This document shows positions 1 through 12,900 of a stretch of 64,000 nucleotides of DNA, piece by piece. Position numbers and translations under genes: made by a program. Origin of the DNA: Solicoccozyma terricola (Eukaryota > Basidiomycota > Tremellomycetes > Filobasidiales > Piskurozymaceae); assembly GCA_001600875.1 (NCBI GenBank), contig BCLD01000005.1, forward strand, positions 971,785 through 1,035,784, written 5' to 3'. Position 1 is the stretch's first letter; each line of letters starts with the position of its first letter. The notes beneath the pieces are model-generated. The model worked only from the letters and a program-made list of their open reading frames with translations. It did not search any database and had not been told where the DNA came from.

Positions 1-1432
1 AGCCTGTCTCAACTTGTCTAACATCGCGATTTGTCTTCGGAATATGTAGACCCGGTAATCAATGATGGAGAATTCAGAGGAGGAAATGAGTTCGTAATAT
101 GGTGTGGACGAGGAAGGGAGTCCAGACTGCGTGTCGGGTGTTGAGGGAGATTGTTGGTTCTCAGCGTTGATTACTGGCGTATCGGGGGATTCCAGGAGTG
201 GTTGAACATTGTTTATCAAGTCTTCGATACCAGATTTTCCAACCCAGGCATTACCATCTATACTCCATCCGACATTTTGGGCCTCATCAACTAAATGTTT
301 CATCTCTCTCATCCAACCTCGAGAACCAATCACTCACCTCGCATGATCATTTCCAAACTAGCTTCCAATTCATCATAAACGATCAATGCATCTTCCATCA
401 AATGCATTCCCTCATACGAATATGCCAACGTCTCCTTCTCCAAGAACCAACTCCCCCAGTTCCAACCAGGCAATAACCTTGATGCTTCTCCTCTCTTCAC
501 ACTATCGTCTCGATCTTTAACCAGGGAGTCAAAGGAGATCAAGATGAGGTCTTTGAGTGTGTTGAGGAATTCGATGTATATCTGAGTGTCCGAGGGTGGC
601 AGCGTCGTTGTTGATGGTTCAGTTGATTTAGGAGGTTGTTGAGGACGAGAAGAAATGTTCAGTTGGATACATCTGAATCGCCGGGGAAAGTTCCCACCGA
701 ACACTTTCATCTCAGCTATGACACCCCCAAAACGTCAAAAGTTCCAAATCACATATCCCTACAGCACCTACCGATCCTTTTTCCCTCCACCTTCAAAATC
801 ACTCTTCAACTTTCCCAACATCCCTCCTGTACCCGCCTGAGCTTTCAAATTACTAAACACTCCTGTCTTCTTATCGTCTCCTGGCCCTGCGTTTGGGTTG
901 ACGAGGACGATGAGACAAGGTGTGGACGGAGGACACGTTCGTCGCCATGATTGGAGGGATGGACGAAGGGATGTTTTGTATATATCTGAGTCCTGTAAGA
1001 ATCGTTGGAGTAGCTCGTTCAGTATTCTGCTAATGTAGAGAGAGGTATGACTCCTGAGAGATAGGCATATTGAGACAATAATGAGTTTTGAGAACGTACA
1101 TCACATTCTACAAAGCACACATTAACCAACGGAGACCTCAGCAGACTGCCATGTTTGACATTCTTCGGATCATCGAATTCCTGGCGACCCCAAGGTATGA
1201 AATCTACATCGAGTTCTTGAATACTCCTGACGGACGTTCTAGCTGTTCCACTTGCTGCCTTGGAATGAAGGTTGCGGAGGGGTAGTTGAGCACGCAGAGA
1301 CGAGAGGATGCGCGGTGTGTAAGAGGATGCGGATGTGAGCGAGTGATGCGAGATGAGGATGGGGAGCATTGGTGTGGTGGGTGTGGTAGGTGTGGTCCGG
1401 TGGGTGGGAGACGGGGTGACGGTGTGCGACAT
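1..1432 (-). CDS. TRS130: TRAPP-II complex subunit Trs130/TRAPPC10, 5' part (partial)
   Basis: N-terminal part of a Trs130/TRAPPC10-like protein, a subunit of the TRAPP-II complex that works in Golgi and endosomal traffic through Rab/Ypt GTPases. The first exon (1432 to 1100) encodes LPLRNLHSKAASGTARTS, SIQELDVDF and a VNVCFVECD strand, all typical of the family. It ends at a GTACGT donor. Exon 2 carries DSDIYKTSLRPSLQSWRR and CLIVLVNP. A later exon carries KVFGGNFPRRFRCIQLN and FLEKETLAYSYEGMHLMEDA, and the exon at the window edge reads IDYRVYIFRRQIAMLDKL. The reading is open at base 1, so the larger C-terminal part lies outside the window. Start chosen at 1432 because it is the first true ATG in the frame; the codon at 1501 is TTG. 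It is divergent from the alpha-actinin gene, so they share a short promoter. The family call is firm; minor exon limits are hand-drawn. Confidence 0.85.
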
Positions 1433-1599
1433 GGTGATGGTGGTGGTGACTGCTGGATGGAACGAACGGCCATCCGACTCGAATGTCCGAATTGACAACA
1501 ATTCAATTCAACCGAGCATCAACATCATCATCATCGTCATCAGCACCATCATCACTCTCATCCACCACCACCACCACCGCCGCCGCCGCCTTCCTTCAC

Positions 1600-4500
1600 A
1601 TGGTCGATTCTTCATGGTCCTCAGCGGGAGGAGATCAACTCTTAGAAGTTCAAGCAAGGTTCGTGTTTTACCTAGTTATGCACATGTATTCCTCCCGCCG
1701 ACCGACAGGATATGCTCACCTGGCTGTGTACCTGCAATGACAGAACATTCACTAAATGGTCAGTCATACCCCGTCTACCTTATCATTTCGAATCTACTAG
1801 GCCACACGAGATAAACAACAATACTCACGTCAATCGGTATACAGGGTCAACATCAAACTAGAACAGCGAGATATCCCACCTTTGACACATTTAGTAGACG
1901 ACTTGAGAGATGGAGTCCGCTTGTTACAAGTACGTTTCCTTCTCCGAGGTATCTACCGATCCGTCGACCGACCGTACTGATTTGATCACCTTGTTCTTGG
2001 GCAGCTCTTGGTACGCCTCCTGATATTCCCTTCGCGCAGCGCAGCCAGCTGTGCATGTTCTTATCAAACTTTGCGATCTGTTTATCACAGGAAATCATGT
2101 CAGAGACCTCTCTTGGTAAATATAATCCCTCTCCACGGATGAGGGTTCAGAAAGCAGAGGTACGTGCCATCCCATTATGGGTTGTTTGTGTGTGGTATCA
2201 TGACTATTCACGTATGGGTTGACTCCGACCTACCTAGAATGCAACCAAAGCACTGGAATTCATTCGATCTCGAGATATTCGACTGACTAACATCGGTGAG
2301 CAATATGTGCCTTTAGCTACGGGTTTGGATCTCGATCTCGCGGTTCACCTAGGGATTAACGTGAACTCTGTATCGGCATTTCATGGTAATAGGCAGCGAA
2401 GATATCGTTGATGGAAACCCGAAGCTCGTTCTAGGTCTGGTGAGTCTGAAAGCCCGATCTAGTGTTTCCGCAGCTCAATTGATCTTCTTTTACACTTCAT
2501 CCTCTAGATATGGACTCTCATCCTCCGGTTTGCTATATCAAGCATCAAGTACAATTTACCTTCATTCCATTGATACGTTTTCATCTTTTATCGCTGACGC
2601 ATCATTTCAATTAATCTCTCACTCGCAGTGAAGAAGGCCTTCATGCGAAAGATGGTCTCCTACTCTGGTGTCAACGGAAAACTCAACCATATTTCCCAGA
2701 CGTAGAGATCATCAATTTTCGTAATGGTTGGAGTGATGGATTAGCGTTGTGTGCGTTAATACATCGACATCGACCGGATTTGATCGATTGGGAAAAATTG
2801 AACTTGAAAGATGCTAGAGGGAATACAAAGTTGGCTTTTGAAATTGCTAGAGATCATTTGAATGTTCCTGTGAGTGATTCTCTATTATGGTTCTGCGTCA
2901 TGTGTTAGGTTCGGGGTTTGATTTATGGTTTATTGATTTTTCTAGTGTTTGTTGGAAGTCGATGATCTGTGCCAAGGGACTCCAGATGAGCGATCTAGTG
3001 AGTAATCTTCTCATCGATACACTGACATTCGACGAATCTGATATCCGATGGATGGTATAGTCATGACATACGTCGCGGAGTATTTCCACGCATTTAGCTC
3101 GATGGGTATGTGGCGGTGACAAATACTGCTAACCGAAAAGGAAATGCCGCTCATCTGACGTTGTATGTTCACAGACAAAACGGAAACGGTGGTTAGAAGG
3201 ATCGAGAAATTCACAGAGGTTATGAGTATTGTCGAGTGGGTTTCAATGTGTTTGCACTGCAGGCAGAGGCAAGACTGATGTTCGCTTTCTAACCTTGCTT
3301 AGCACATCACGAAGGGACTATGAGAATCGTGTGGATGCGGTGAGTGTCTTTACTCTCAGCTACTACGTCCTATCGCTCACCTGGCCTCTTCCCTTAGCTC
3401 CTCGCGGCAATCGAGTCCAAGCAACACGAATGGCAGACCTCAACCTTCACGGGCACTTATCCCGACGCCAAAGCCAATCTCGCTCGTTTCGCAGAATACA
3501 AACGAACGACGAAGCGTACGTGGGTAAAAGAGAGGCAGGATCTGAGTACGGCTTTTGGGAATCTGCAGACCAAGTTGCGAACGAGTGGGATGAGAGCTTA
3601 CGTCCCGCCAAGGGGATTGACACCGGCCGTAAGTATAGGTGTGAAAGTGCTATACAAGAAGCTGATCATTACACTCTCTTGCCAGGACCTCGATGAGTGC
3701 TGGTCAAACATTACAGAGGCCGAAACTCGATGGTCGATGGCGATCAATGCCAATATCCGAGAGTGAGTAGAGGGCAGGTATGTTCGGGGCATGCGCTGAT
3801 GACTCAAATCTTTGGCAGTATTAAGGACGGCCTGAGACGACGATTTGCTGCAGCTGCGGATGGTCTGCGTGCTCAAGTCACTAGTTTGGAGGCTAGCATC
3901 AGTATGGCAGATGGTTCGCTGCAGGTGAGTGAAGGTGTAGGAAAGTCAGGCGTACGGGCATTGCTGACATGTCCTTGAATTACAATCCGTAGGAGCAGAA
4001 GCGGCTAATCCAGGAATTGAACGATGGGATGCCGCAGCTCCGCACGACCCTCACAGAAGTGTCCAAGTTGAACAGTGAATGTGCTGATGCCAACATTGAG
4101 GAGAATGACTTTACGGTCATATCTTACGAGGATCTTGAGTACGAAGTGGAGTTACTCGAGGCGAGCCTGCGCAAGAAGCTATCATTCATCGAGAATCGTA
4201 AGTTGTACCAAGGCTGGTAGGCGATTTGAAGGCTGACAATGTGATTTGGTTTCTTCAGAAATCGTCTCTGCTAATCAGTCGAACGTGACAGCTGCGCAGT
4301 TGGAGGAGTGGCAGGCAACCTGGCGGTATTTCGATGTCGAGGGTTTGAATGTGAGGCCCCGCCTACTCGACAACATGAAGAGAGGACTGACGACTGGGTT
4401 TGTAGGTGCTGTATACCCTGCAATTGCAGGCCGCGTTGGCTAGTCTCGGAATGGTCTTTAGCGTGAGTTGAATGGGAGAGGAAGGTGCTGATGTATATCC

Positions 4501-4941
4501 CTGACACGTTCACATGTGCAGGAGGAGGCCATCGACGGCATCCACGCGGACATGACGCGGAAATATGGAGGTGCCACGTATCAGGCTTTTGTGGATCTTC
4601 TGGTGCGTTGTAGCAAGTCTTGTTGCCTGGCCGTTCACTCAAGGAATATACCCCACAGATGGGGATCACCGAGGACTCGTCATCACATGATCAACTGTTG
4701 GAGGCCTTCCGGAACATCGCTCTCGAAAAGGATAATGTCGATGAGCGGGATCTGCAAGATGCCCAGCTGTCATCGCATGCAAGGCAGTACATCGCCGCAA
4801 CATTACCAGAAGCAACAGAGGGCAGCAGTGGAGTGAGAGCTTTCGATTGTGAGTTGCCTGTCCTTGAAAACGGTCTCGTGCTGATGCCTACCCTCCCTAG
4901 ATCAATCCTTCTTGCGACGAACGTTCGAACGTGAACCGTAG
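1600..4941 (+). CDS. Alpha-actinin (actin-crosslinking protein)
   Basis: Actin-bundling protein of the cytoskeleton and probably the cytokinetic ring, by analogy with fission yeast Ain1. Order of domains: CH1 (TFTKW, VNIKLEQRDIPPLTHLVDD, LLEIMSETSLGKYNPSPRM, NATKALEFIRSRDIRLTNI), CH2 (AKDGLLLWCQRKTQPY, WSDGLALCALIHRHRPDLID), a helical spectrin-like rod of roughly two repeats (e.g. LQTKLRTSGMRAYVPPRGLTP), an EF-hand-like region (LEEWQATWRYFDVEG), and a calcium-insensitive EF-hand end (SSHDQLLEAFRNIALEKDN ... FDYQSFLRRTFEREP). The gene has about a dozen introns and includes a 15-base exon at 1744-1758 that completes the TFTKW motif. I chose ATG 1600 (context TCACATGG); an in-frame ATG at 1483 would add 39 Ser/Thr/Ala-rich residues. 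The rod is shorter than the four-repeat animal protein, as is usual in fungi. Confidence 0.92.
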
Positions 4942-5061
4942 ATCAATGGATACACACATTTTTTTTGGAAACTTGGTACAAGGGGAGAAACTTGATGTAT
5001 ACACGCTGCAATCCAGCTGCCTCCGAATCATTGCCCATGCGAGGCTCATTGGGGCTTGCAA

Positions 5062-5422
5062 TCACCATCCGTACATGCCATAGCCACCGTAACCGAGCCC
5101 ATAGCCACCGTACATGCCCCCGTATCCACCGGCTGCACCTGCAACGCTTGTCAATTGGTGGATCATTAACAGCAGTAACCCGCACTTACCTCCATACCAG
5201 TTGGAGTAGGGGCGGTACATGTTCCCGCCGTTGTACCTGGAGTAGCTGCTGTAGGGGGAGTAACTGATGCTCGAGTGACTCAGCAAAGAGTGTATACACA
5301 AGACCAGTTATCACTCACGCTGATCCATAACCGTAGCCTCCCACGCCCAGTAGCCCTATTCCACCTAGACCGCCGCCGATCATCGACAAGTAGGGGTTGC
5401 CTACGACTCCGAGCATTGACAT
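5062..5422 (-). CDS. Small Gly/Tyr-rich protein, 89 residues
   Basis: I do not recognise a named family. Three exons splice cleanly to an 89-residue protein. It starts MSMLGVVGNPYLSMIGGG, continues with a Ser/Tyr segment (SSISYSPYSSYSRYNGG) and ends in a Gly-Gly-Tyr-rich tail (YGGMYGGYGLGYGGYGMYGW). Both introns have canonical GTGAGT/GTAAGT donors. A further intron seems to lie just upstream in the 5' UTR, because a TCGCAG acceptor directly precedes the start region. The first 35 residues are hydrophobic and Gly-rich but have no convincing signal peptide. The composition resembles low-complexity, aggregation-prone or surface-coat proteins; that is only a comparison. Convergent with alpha-actinin, about 120 bases apart. 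Confidence 0.7.
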
Positions 5423-5991
5423 GTTGAGCTGCGAGAACGGGAGTTAGCGTTGGTTGAGGTTCTAAGATGTGAAACTCTTTCACCTACAGTAGTGTTGTTC
5501 TTACTGTTCTTTTCAGATGAGTTGTGTTTGTTTGATTCAAAATGGCTTGTAAAGCTGTGATGATTGACTTGCAGATCCTCCTTGATTTGCCACCCTCAGT
5601 ACTTTGATTCCCTTCTTATATCTGCCTTTCAACGGCCCAGCACCTTTCTCCTATTCGAGGAGGCCCTCCTTTGTCTTTGGATCCTAGACCGAGGAGTGGG
5701 AACCAGGGGGGTTTGGTAAAGGGAAGGACGGGTTCAGATGGGTTGACACACCATGGGCGATGACGTCTAACAACAGAGTGAAGGGTGAAGGGGTATTGTA
5801 GGGGGGAGCTTGGGGTTGAGTGGGGGGTTGGTCATGTGTATGAGGAATAAATGAGGCATCCTGCATGTAGCTTGGTGGGTAGCGGTACTGTCTACAGACG
5901 ACCGGTGAACTACTAGCTCAGTGATGTGGCAATCGTTGAAGGAACAATCATCCTCTCCTCCTACAATTACAATATTGTGTCTGCAACACCG
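5423..5991. other. Intergenic region with likely 5' UTR of the Gly/Tyr-rich gene
   Basis: No supported coding sequence. The part next to 5423 holds a probable UTR intron (a GTAGGT donor on the minus strand near 5490 and a CAG acceptor at about 5430). The rest is the promoter of that gene and the 3' flank of the minus-strand gene to the right. Confidence 0.5.
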
Positions 5992-7039
5992 TCATATGAC
6001 AGAGACAATCAGAAAAAGCCCATACTTGTCCGTCACAGCATCGTCCGATAACAGCCATACGGATACCCTCGTCCTATAAGAGCCGTCATTTCCAAACATC
6101 AACAGCATAACAAACGTCGAGCAATAATGCAGTGGAGATTCGCCCAAAGTCAGCTTCAAGGACTCTTTGCTTCCTTGCCTGGCCGATGATTATACAAGTA
6201 AAAAAAGTCTCCACGTACCATAAGGATCTACCGAGCGCACACCACTTTTTGTCAGATCTTGTTCTTTCCTCGCTACGACTCTCAAACCACTCACTTAGTT
6301 TATTCACCATCCCACCTACCTCCGCTCTGAACGGCCCCTTTATATTACGGCGAAACACAGAGATGTCAAGAGTGTGAGAACCGATGATCCGACCCGCTAA
6401 AGAACTCACGGAATCATACCTCTGCATACCATACCCCCAACCCTTCTGACTCTCATTCGCACTCTCAATCTGATCTCCACCGTTGTATGCTCCAGGTGCG
6501 TTAGTTGTGACAAATGGGTTCGCCCCCAACATATTGGTGTTGTACGGCTGCTGTGACTGTCCCATAGACATCCCTTGCATACTTGACATGGGCCCCATCA
6601 TTCCCATTCGCTGCATCCCTGACATCGGAGACATCCCTCCGACCACTCCCATCCCTATCATCCCTGCCATACTACCCGCATTCGCTTGAGGGGAAAATTG
6701 TTGTGCCTGATGAATTGGCCACTTTGTCATTGGGGATAAAAAGCCAGCTGCAGGGTAAGTCTGGGATGAACCGAAGATAGGAGTATGCGTCTGGTTGGTA
6801 AGGAAAGGATTCATCGCAGTTGGAGTGTCGATCGTTTGATTTGATGCAGAATTTGACGAATGAGAATGTCGTCTGGAATGTCGATGAGTGGATTGCGTGT
6901 GATGATGAGATCGGTTCGAAGTGTTGGAAGATTGTGGTTGTCCGATTTGATGGTTTGTAGGCGATGGTGAGGTATATATGGCATGATGACCCGGTGGGAT
7001 GGTAGTCAATAGCTCTCCAAACCTCTTTGATTCTGCCAT
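5992..7039 (-). CDS. Unrecognised protein, 311 residues, Met/Gly-rich centre
   Basis: Function unknown. Three exons (7039-6410, 6337-6219, 6178-5992) sum to 936 bases, a whole number of codons, and give 311 residues ending in LLSDDAVTDKYGLFLIVSVI. The N-terminal part (MAESKRFGELLTTIPPGHH) is followed by His/Ser-rich low complexity. Next comes a Met/Gly-rich stretch (GMIGMGVVGGMSPMSGMQRM) ending near NPFVTTNAPGAYNGG. The C-terminal third looks folded (FRAEVGGMVNKLSEWF, WCALGRSLWQGSKESLKL, FVMLLMFGNDGSYRTR). The whole-codon fit over two introns and the agreement of frames support a real gene. I chose ATG 7039; the codon that opens the frame farther upstream is not needed. Confidence 0.65.
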
Positions 7040-7930
7040 AATGGGGGTTGAGGTAAGGGGTACCCCAACGCCTAACGCCTTTGTTTGATATGGAGAGGGG
7101 CGGCATGGGGGGTGGCGAAGATCCACAGACGATCAAGGGGTTATATAATGATCCTGACTACCTAGCAGTCCCCAGATGCCTAATCTCTATCGGACTCCCT
7201 CCTTTATGCGGCGAGGAGGGAGAAAGGAGAACAGCCTTGACTGCTTCTTCTGCGTATCTCTGATTTGAGATGTTCGCCTCTGTGCCCGATACCTGTCTAC
7301 ATTGTACGTACTTCCTAAGGCATGTTGGCGGTGTGGGAGAAGAGGATCATGGACAACAAAGGGAATGAGGGTGCTGGCTGGTGCTGGCTATGTAATCCGA
7401 GCTGGCCCAGCATGAAACCAACTTGCCAGGTCCCGGTGGCGATGAACCCGGCATTTGCCACTCAACCTCAATTTATTCGATGCGGCACTGAATTCAACCG
7501 AACCACCACCCACCGCCAGCGAGATTCAGTCAACTTCCACCACCACTCATCACCGTCAACAATCTCTCACTGCGGCGGGGCGAGTACATCCACGACACTC
7601 CTTTGACCCGCTTGAAGCAAGCTCAGACGACGGGTGGGAGTTTCACATCCACCTCCTTGTCAGCTACGGCCCAAACTCGGAATTCGGTCAAACCCCCCAA
7701 TATCTCAAACGTCCCCAGTACAAATAGGTTTATACCAGCATAAACACTGGACTGCGATATTCGAATCTATTCTGTGCAAAATCTCCCTCTTGGACGACTT
7801 GAGGCTTTAAACACCGTGTGCAACCGCAGATCACTCCCTCGGACAGCCATCGACGTGTATTGCAACAACTCCAGGCTCATTAAAACCGAGTCTTGACGTG
7901 ACCAATCCCCACCCCGCCGTCCCGCCCATC
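7040..7930. other. Divergent intergenic region
   Basis: About 890 bases between two divergent genes, presumably both promoters and 5' UTRs. It contains pyrimidine-rich tracts and a short direct repeat of GGTGCTGGCT near 7371-7390. I see no supported gene or RNA. Confidence 0.5.
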
Positions 7931-9475
7931 ATGGCTGGTAACTACAACCACGCCATTCCCAAGAAGATCAGTTTGAAACCGAAAAAGCATCATGGTTTCT
8001 ATCTCCTCATCTTCGTGTTTGGATTCTTCCTCCCACCGTTCGGTAAGTTTGTCCATTCTTCCTCCCAACTGTGCATCTCGCGGCTTTCTGCCCGAGGCGA
8101 AACGAAAAGCTGGGAATAGCTGGGAATTGAAATTTTTCATCTTCCCCGACGTGGTTCAGCCGTGGCGCTTAGATTCGGTATAGGAAAAGACTTCTTCCTC
8201 AATTGCTTCTTATGTATCTTGGGATGTGAGTCTTATTCATGCATGTCACAACCAAACCTCGTTGGTCGATGTATTGATATCGCTTCTTTATCAACACTAC
8301 AGACATCCCTAGTCATTTCCACAACTTCTACGTAGGTCCCAGAGCCCACAGTCTTCAGCTTTCAATCAATACTCATTCAACCTCTTGTCTTCACTGACAG
8401 CTGCAAAACATCCGGAATAAGTGAGTCGATATCACCCAAATCAAGAAAAAGTTACCCGTTAACTGATAGATCTGGTGGTGTAATAGTACTGGTAGAGGAA
8501 GAACCCCGAAATGGGCTTTGAAGGTGCGTTTTGGTTTCTGATTACATTCACATGCGTAGAACTCACACTGACCTCCATCTCCTCGCCAACTTCTCCCTCA
8601 CTCTCTTCACCACCCCTCACTCTCCCTGATATTACTTGCTCACAGTACGGACTCGTCGATAACACTGAATCAGAGCGACGCAAGGCGAAATCCCAATGGG
8701 CAGGTCGATACAACGAGAGAAACCCGAATTCAACCTTGGAAGGTGCCGAGCTCGCAGAAGGTGAAGAGGGTGACAATTACATTCCACCTCGTACAATGGA
8801 TCCGGAAGAGATCGAGAGGAGAAAGAAGGCTGGTTTGTGGACAAGAGATGAAGAGGAGTTTTACGGGGAGGGTGAGTGATGGAAGCGATGGAAGGAGAGG
8901 AGAAGGCTGATGTTGAGTGCGTTGTAAAGATTCACACGAGGCGCCGAATCAAAGACATTGGCATTATCCTGCCAACTTTGAGGGTGTCGAGGTTGATGAA
9001 GATGCGGATAGATGGGAGAGAACTGTGAGTTCTGCTGCTGAAAGACGATCTTTTCGTGTTATCGACCTCCTCCTAACCTCGGTTAATTGTTCTCGCTCTT
9101 CAGCGCGCTGCTCGCCAAGATTATGCGTCGGCTCCTCCCTCAACCAAGAAATCCAAAAAATCTAAGAAATCCAAACGATCCGATATCGCCGCTTATGCAC
9201 CATCTGGCAACTCGTATGGAAACGCCAATGGCAATGGCAACCCTCTGGATTCTGCTTACGACGATGACGTCCCGGAGTGGGGTAGGGATTATGGTGCGCC
9301 AAAGGGTGTTAAGAAGAATCGAGAAAGAAGTGGAACAGGTGGAACAGGTGGAACGGGTGGAAGCTATGGGAGCTCCACAGAGGTGAATTCCAATGCGAAT
9401 GTGAATGGCAACGCGGCCAAGGCAGCTGGAACGCCGACGACCGCGGCTCAGGAGAACTGGGATCATCAATTCTAG
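7931..9475 (+). CDS. Pmp3/UPF0057-family membrane protein with long hydrophilic tail
   Basis: Belongs to the Pmp3/Sna (stress-induced proteolipid) family, small plasma or vacuolar membrane proteins that affect membrane potential and cation tolerance. Two hydrophobic segments are visible: FYLLIFVFGFFLPPF, then, after an intron, AVALRFGIGKDFFLNCFLCILGYIPSHFHNFY. The second is the family signature. The reading continues YLQNIRNNTGRGRTPKWALKYGLVD, typical of the longer basidiomycete members. It is followed by roughly 200 hydrophilic residues: an acidic stretch (AELAEGEEGDNYIPP), a Lys-rich run (TKKSKKSKKSKRSD) and Gly/Thr repeats (SGTGGTGGTGG). Classic Pmp3 has only about 55 residues, so the tail is most of the protein. 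At least six introns. ATG 7931 is the first true ATG; the codon at 7898 is GTG. Confidence 0.85.
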
Positions 9476-9985
9476 TTCATTCTAGTTCATTCTAGTTGAT
9501 TTGTGCGCAGAGCAATAAGAGCTCCGTCAGGCTGTAGAACGGGGTGTGCATGAGCGAGACGTCGGGACTTGTCAGACGAAACTTCCTTGTATTGACATGA
9601 ATGTATACACTTGTGCTTTCAATCTCATCTTTGTTTGTTCGCAAACCCACGAGATCGATCTCATTCGGCCAAAGCCGAATTTATAGACTAGTTACAAATC
9701 TTTGCGCCGACACCGACCAACACCGGATACTGAAACATCTCGTCTCATCTTCAGTCCGTCGAGCAGCACGTTGATGGTAGCAGGAGCAGGAGCACATCCT
9801 CCACTTTCTGCTCGACGCATTGATAGTCCGTGGATATTGAGCCGCATGATCCATGTGCCCGGGAGAGACCAGCTGTCGGCAGGGAGTAATATCCAAGTAG
9901 CGAGAGAATCATGAGGCAGAAAGGAAAAATCTAGACGATTGTATAACCCAACGGTCCACCACCGACCACACAGACTCCTGTCAAT
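9476..9985. other. Intergenic region
   Basis: 3' flank of the Pmp3-family gene and promoter of the glycoside hydrolase gene. Right after the stop at 9475 the decamer TTCATTCTAG is repeated about twice. Nothing else supported. Confidence 0.45.
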
Positions 9986-12900
9986 ATGGGTACCGTCCCA
10001 ATGAACCCCCTTCTGTTCCCAAAGTCAAAGCAACCCTTCTCGGATACCTTGTTCAAAAACCCCAGCAGCGAGTACCGAGGTGAGTGATCCCCAATATAGC
10101 TAACTGGTCTTCATCCTTTATCTAATAATCACATCGTCGTCTAGGCGCCCCCTTCTGGTCATGGAATTCCCGTCTCGAGCCGAAGAAACTCCTCAGGCAG
10201 ATCGGCCAATTGCAGGAGATGGGAATGGGCGGGTCAGTCGAAAGCCATCTTGTCCACTCTGTCAGCGATCGCTCACTTCCACCGTTCGCTGTCCAGCTTT
10301 CATATGCACAGTAGAGTCGGTCTTGACGCCCCGTACCTTGGAGAGGAGTTTATGAGTTGCGTTCGTGCCTGCGTCGACGAAGCCCAGAGGAAAGGCATGC
10401 TCGCAGCTCTTTACGATGAGGACCGTTGGCCGAGTGGAGCTGCTGGCGGGTTGGTGACCAAGAAACATCCCGAATTCGGTCTCAGCTATATCATGATCAC
10501 CCCTTTCAAGTATGGAAGCGGACATGTAGGGAAGTGAGTCATTCTCCCGACCTCCATTCCTTACATTCCCCCACCACATGCGCTGAACTTTTAGCAACAG
10601 CCAGATACCAACGGGGCGAGCGAGTGGGATCCGGTCAGAGAACGGTCGACTGCTCGCTCGTTACGTCCTAACTCATCAAGCCGACGGTCTGGTCAGCTTT
10701 GAGCGACTATCGGCTGATGCACCAGATGGGCCAAATGAACCTGATCATAACGGCAGTGTCGTTTGGTACGCCTACCACGAGTGGCAGCCACCAAGTGAAT
10801 GGTACAACGGAGCTCCATACGTTGATACCTTGTCCGTATCCGCCATGGCTAGCTTCATCAAGACCACGCACGAGAAGTATCGGGAGGCAGTAGGAGACCG
10901 CTTCGGTTCTGTCGTGCCGTCTATTTTCACAGACGAGCCCCAACATGCCAAGTGTGCGCAGGTTCTGTCATCGAGCGATCTCGACGACTACTTCATCCCC
11001 TTCACTGGGGACCTTCTTGAGAGTTTTCAAAAGACCTACAACTATGATCTCCTTGACAGGCTACCTGCAGTACTCTGGGACACCGTCGCTGGCGCACAGG
11101 AGGAGCCGACTAGGTATCACTACCATGATCATGTCTGCGAGAGATTCGTGACTGCCCACATGGACCAACTTAGCCACTGGTGCCGCAGCAAGAACATCGC
11201 GCTAACTGGTCACTTGATGGCTGAGGCTACTCTCGACGATCAAACATCAGCTGTAGGGGAGTGTATGAGAGGCTATCGAAACATGGACCTGCCGGGTGTA
11301 GACATGTTGTGCGATTCCTTTGAGGTTTGTGTGTCTGCGGAAATGGTGTATGGTATCGCTGCTAATCCAACCCACCGTTAGTACAACACCGTCAAGCAAA
11401 CAGCAAGCGTACATAGGCAGAATAATGGAAATAACGGAGGTGTAATGTCAGAGTTGTACGGTGTGACCGGGTGGGACTTTGACTTCACAGGTCACAAGGC
11501 ATCTGGTGACTGGCAAGCGGCTCTGGGAGTGTGCTTCCGTGTCCATCATTTGAGGTGGGTGGGGGCTTCTATCATGCGAATGACAAGATATACGATCTGA
11601 CATCCCCCCTACCTCCCTTGGAAAGCCCTTACACTCTCGCCGGTGAAGCAAAACGAGATTATCCAGCAGCTATCTCTTATCAGAGCCCTTGGTATAAGGA
11701 ATATCCTTACATCGAGAACCACTTTGCTCGCCTTACGAGCATATTGACCCGTGGACTTCCCGCCACTCGGGTCGCCGTCATACACCCAATCGAGTCCTTC
11801 TGGCTCTGCTTTGGACCTCTTAATCGCAACGGATCGGAACGAGCATTCCGGGACAGGACATTCCTCGACCTCACCGACTGGCTACTCCATGGACTCATCG
11901 ATTTCGACTTTATTTCCGAAAGCCTGTTGCCCACGCAAACGGCGGTTGCAGACATCAAGCAGGGTCAGCCATTGCCAGTTGGTTACGCTCGATATGACGT
12001 TGTTATCGTTCCCAACCTTTCTACAATCCGTTCGAGCACCCTCGAAAGGCTCCAGGAGTTTGAAAAGTGTGGTGGAAAGGTGATCGTGATGGGGTCTGCA
12101 CCGCACCTGATCGATGCGAGGCAACCCAAGGAGGCGATCCGCTTCGGTCAGGCGGTTGAATTCACGCAATATCACATCCTCCAAGCTTTGGAGCCCTACC
12201 GTGAGATCCAGATTGTTCAGCAGGATGGCAAGCGATGCGATACACTGTTACACCAACTGCGCAACGATGGTGCGGACCGATATCTATTCGTATGCACTCA
12301 CGAGCGAAAGGAAGAGATGTCAGCTCTCGTGACATTGTCTGGCGAGTACGACGTTACAGTACTCGACACCGTCACTGGTGAGCGATATCGGCTGGACGTC
12401 AAAGTTGACCACGGCAAGACGAGATTTCCGTGGTATTTCGAGGGTGCAGGTAGCTTCCTCGTCAAGTTGACACAGGCTGGTGGCAACAAGACCGGCTCAG
12501 TTAAATCGCCACTCGCATACAGGAGCTCTTTCAAGACCCTCCAATACGCTACCCTCGATACCGTCACCATGTCGGAGCCGAACGTTCTCCTTCTGGATCG
12601 CGCTAGCTTCTCGTTGAGCGAAGGTGGATGGCAGCCAGTCACCGAAATCCTCCGCATCGATAACGAAGCCCGGGCAGCACTTGGACTGCGTAAGAAGGAG
12701 GACGTCTTCCGTCAGCCGTGGTGTCTGAGCGAAGAAGAGCGCCGGTCAGTCGATACACTGAAGCTTAGATTTGTCTTTGAGAGCACGGCCGATGTCAAGG
12801 GTCCAATGTCCTTGGCGATCGAGCTCAAGGAGGGCACAAAAATTCGCTTTGACGGGCGCGACGTACCTGCAAAACCTGACGGTTGGTGGGTCGATGAGGA

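Noticed and set aside
1204..1506. Second minus-strand frame over the TRAPPC10 start
   Set aside because: Shadow of the TRAPPC10 exon; the other frame carries the conserved motifs.
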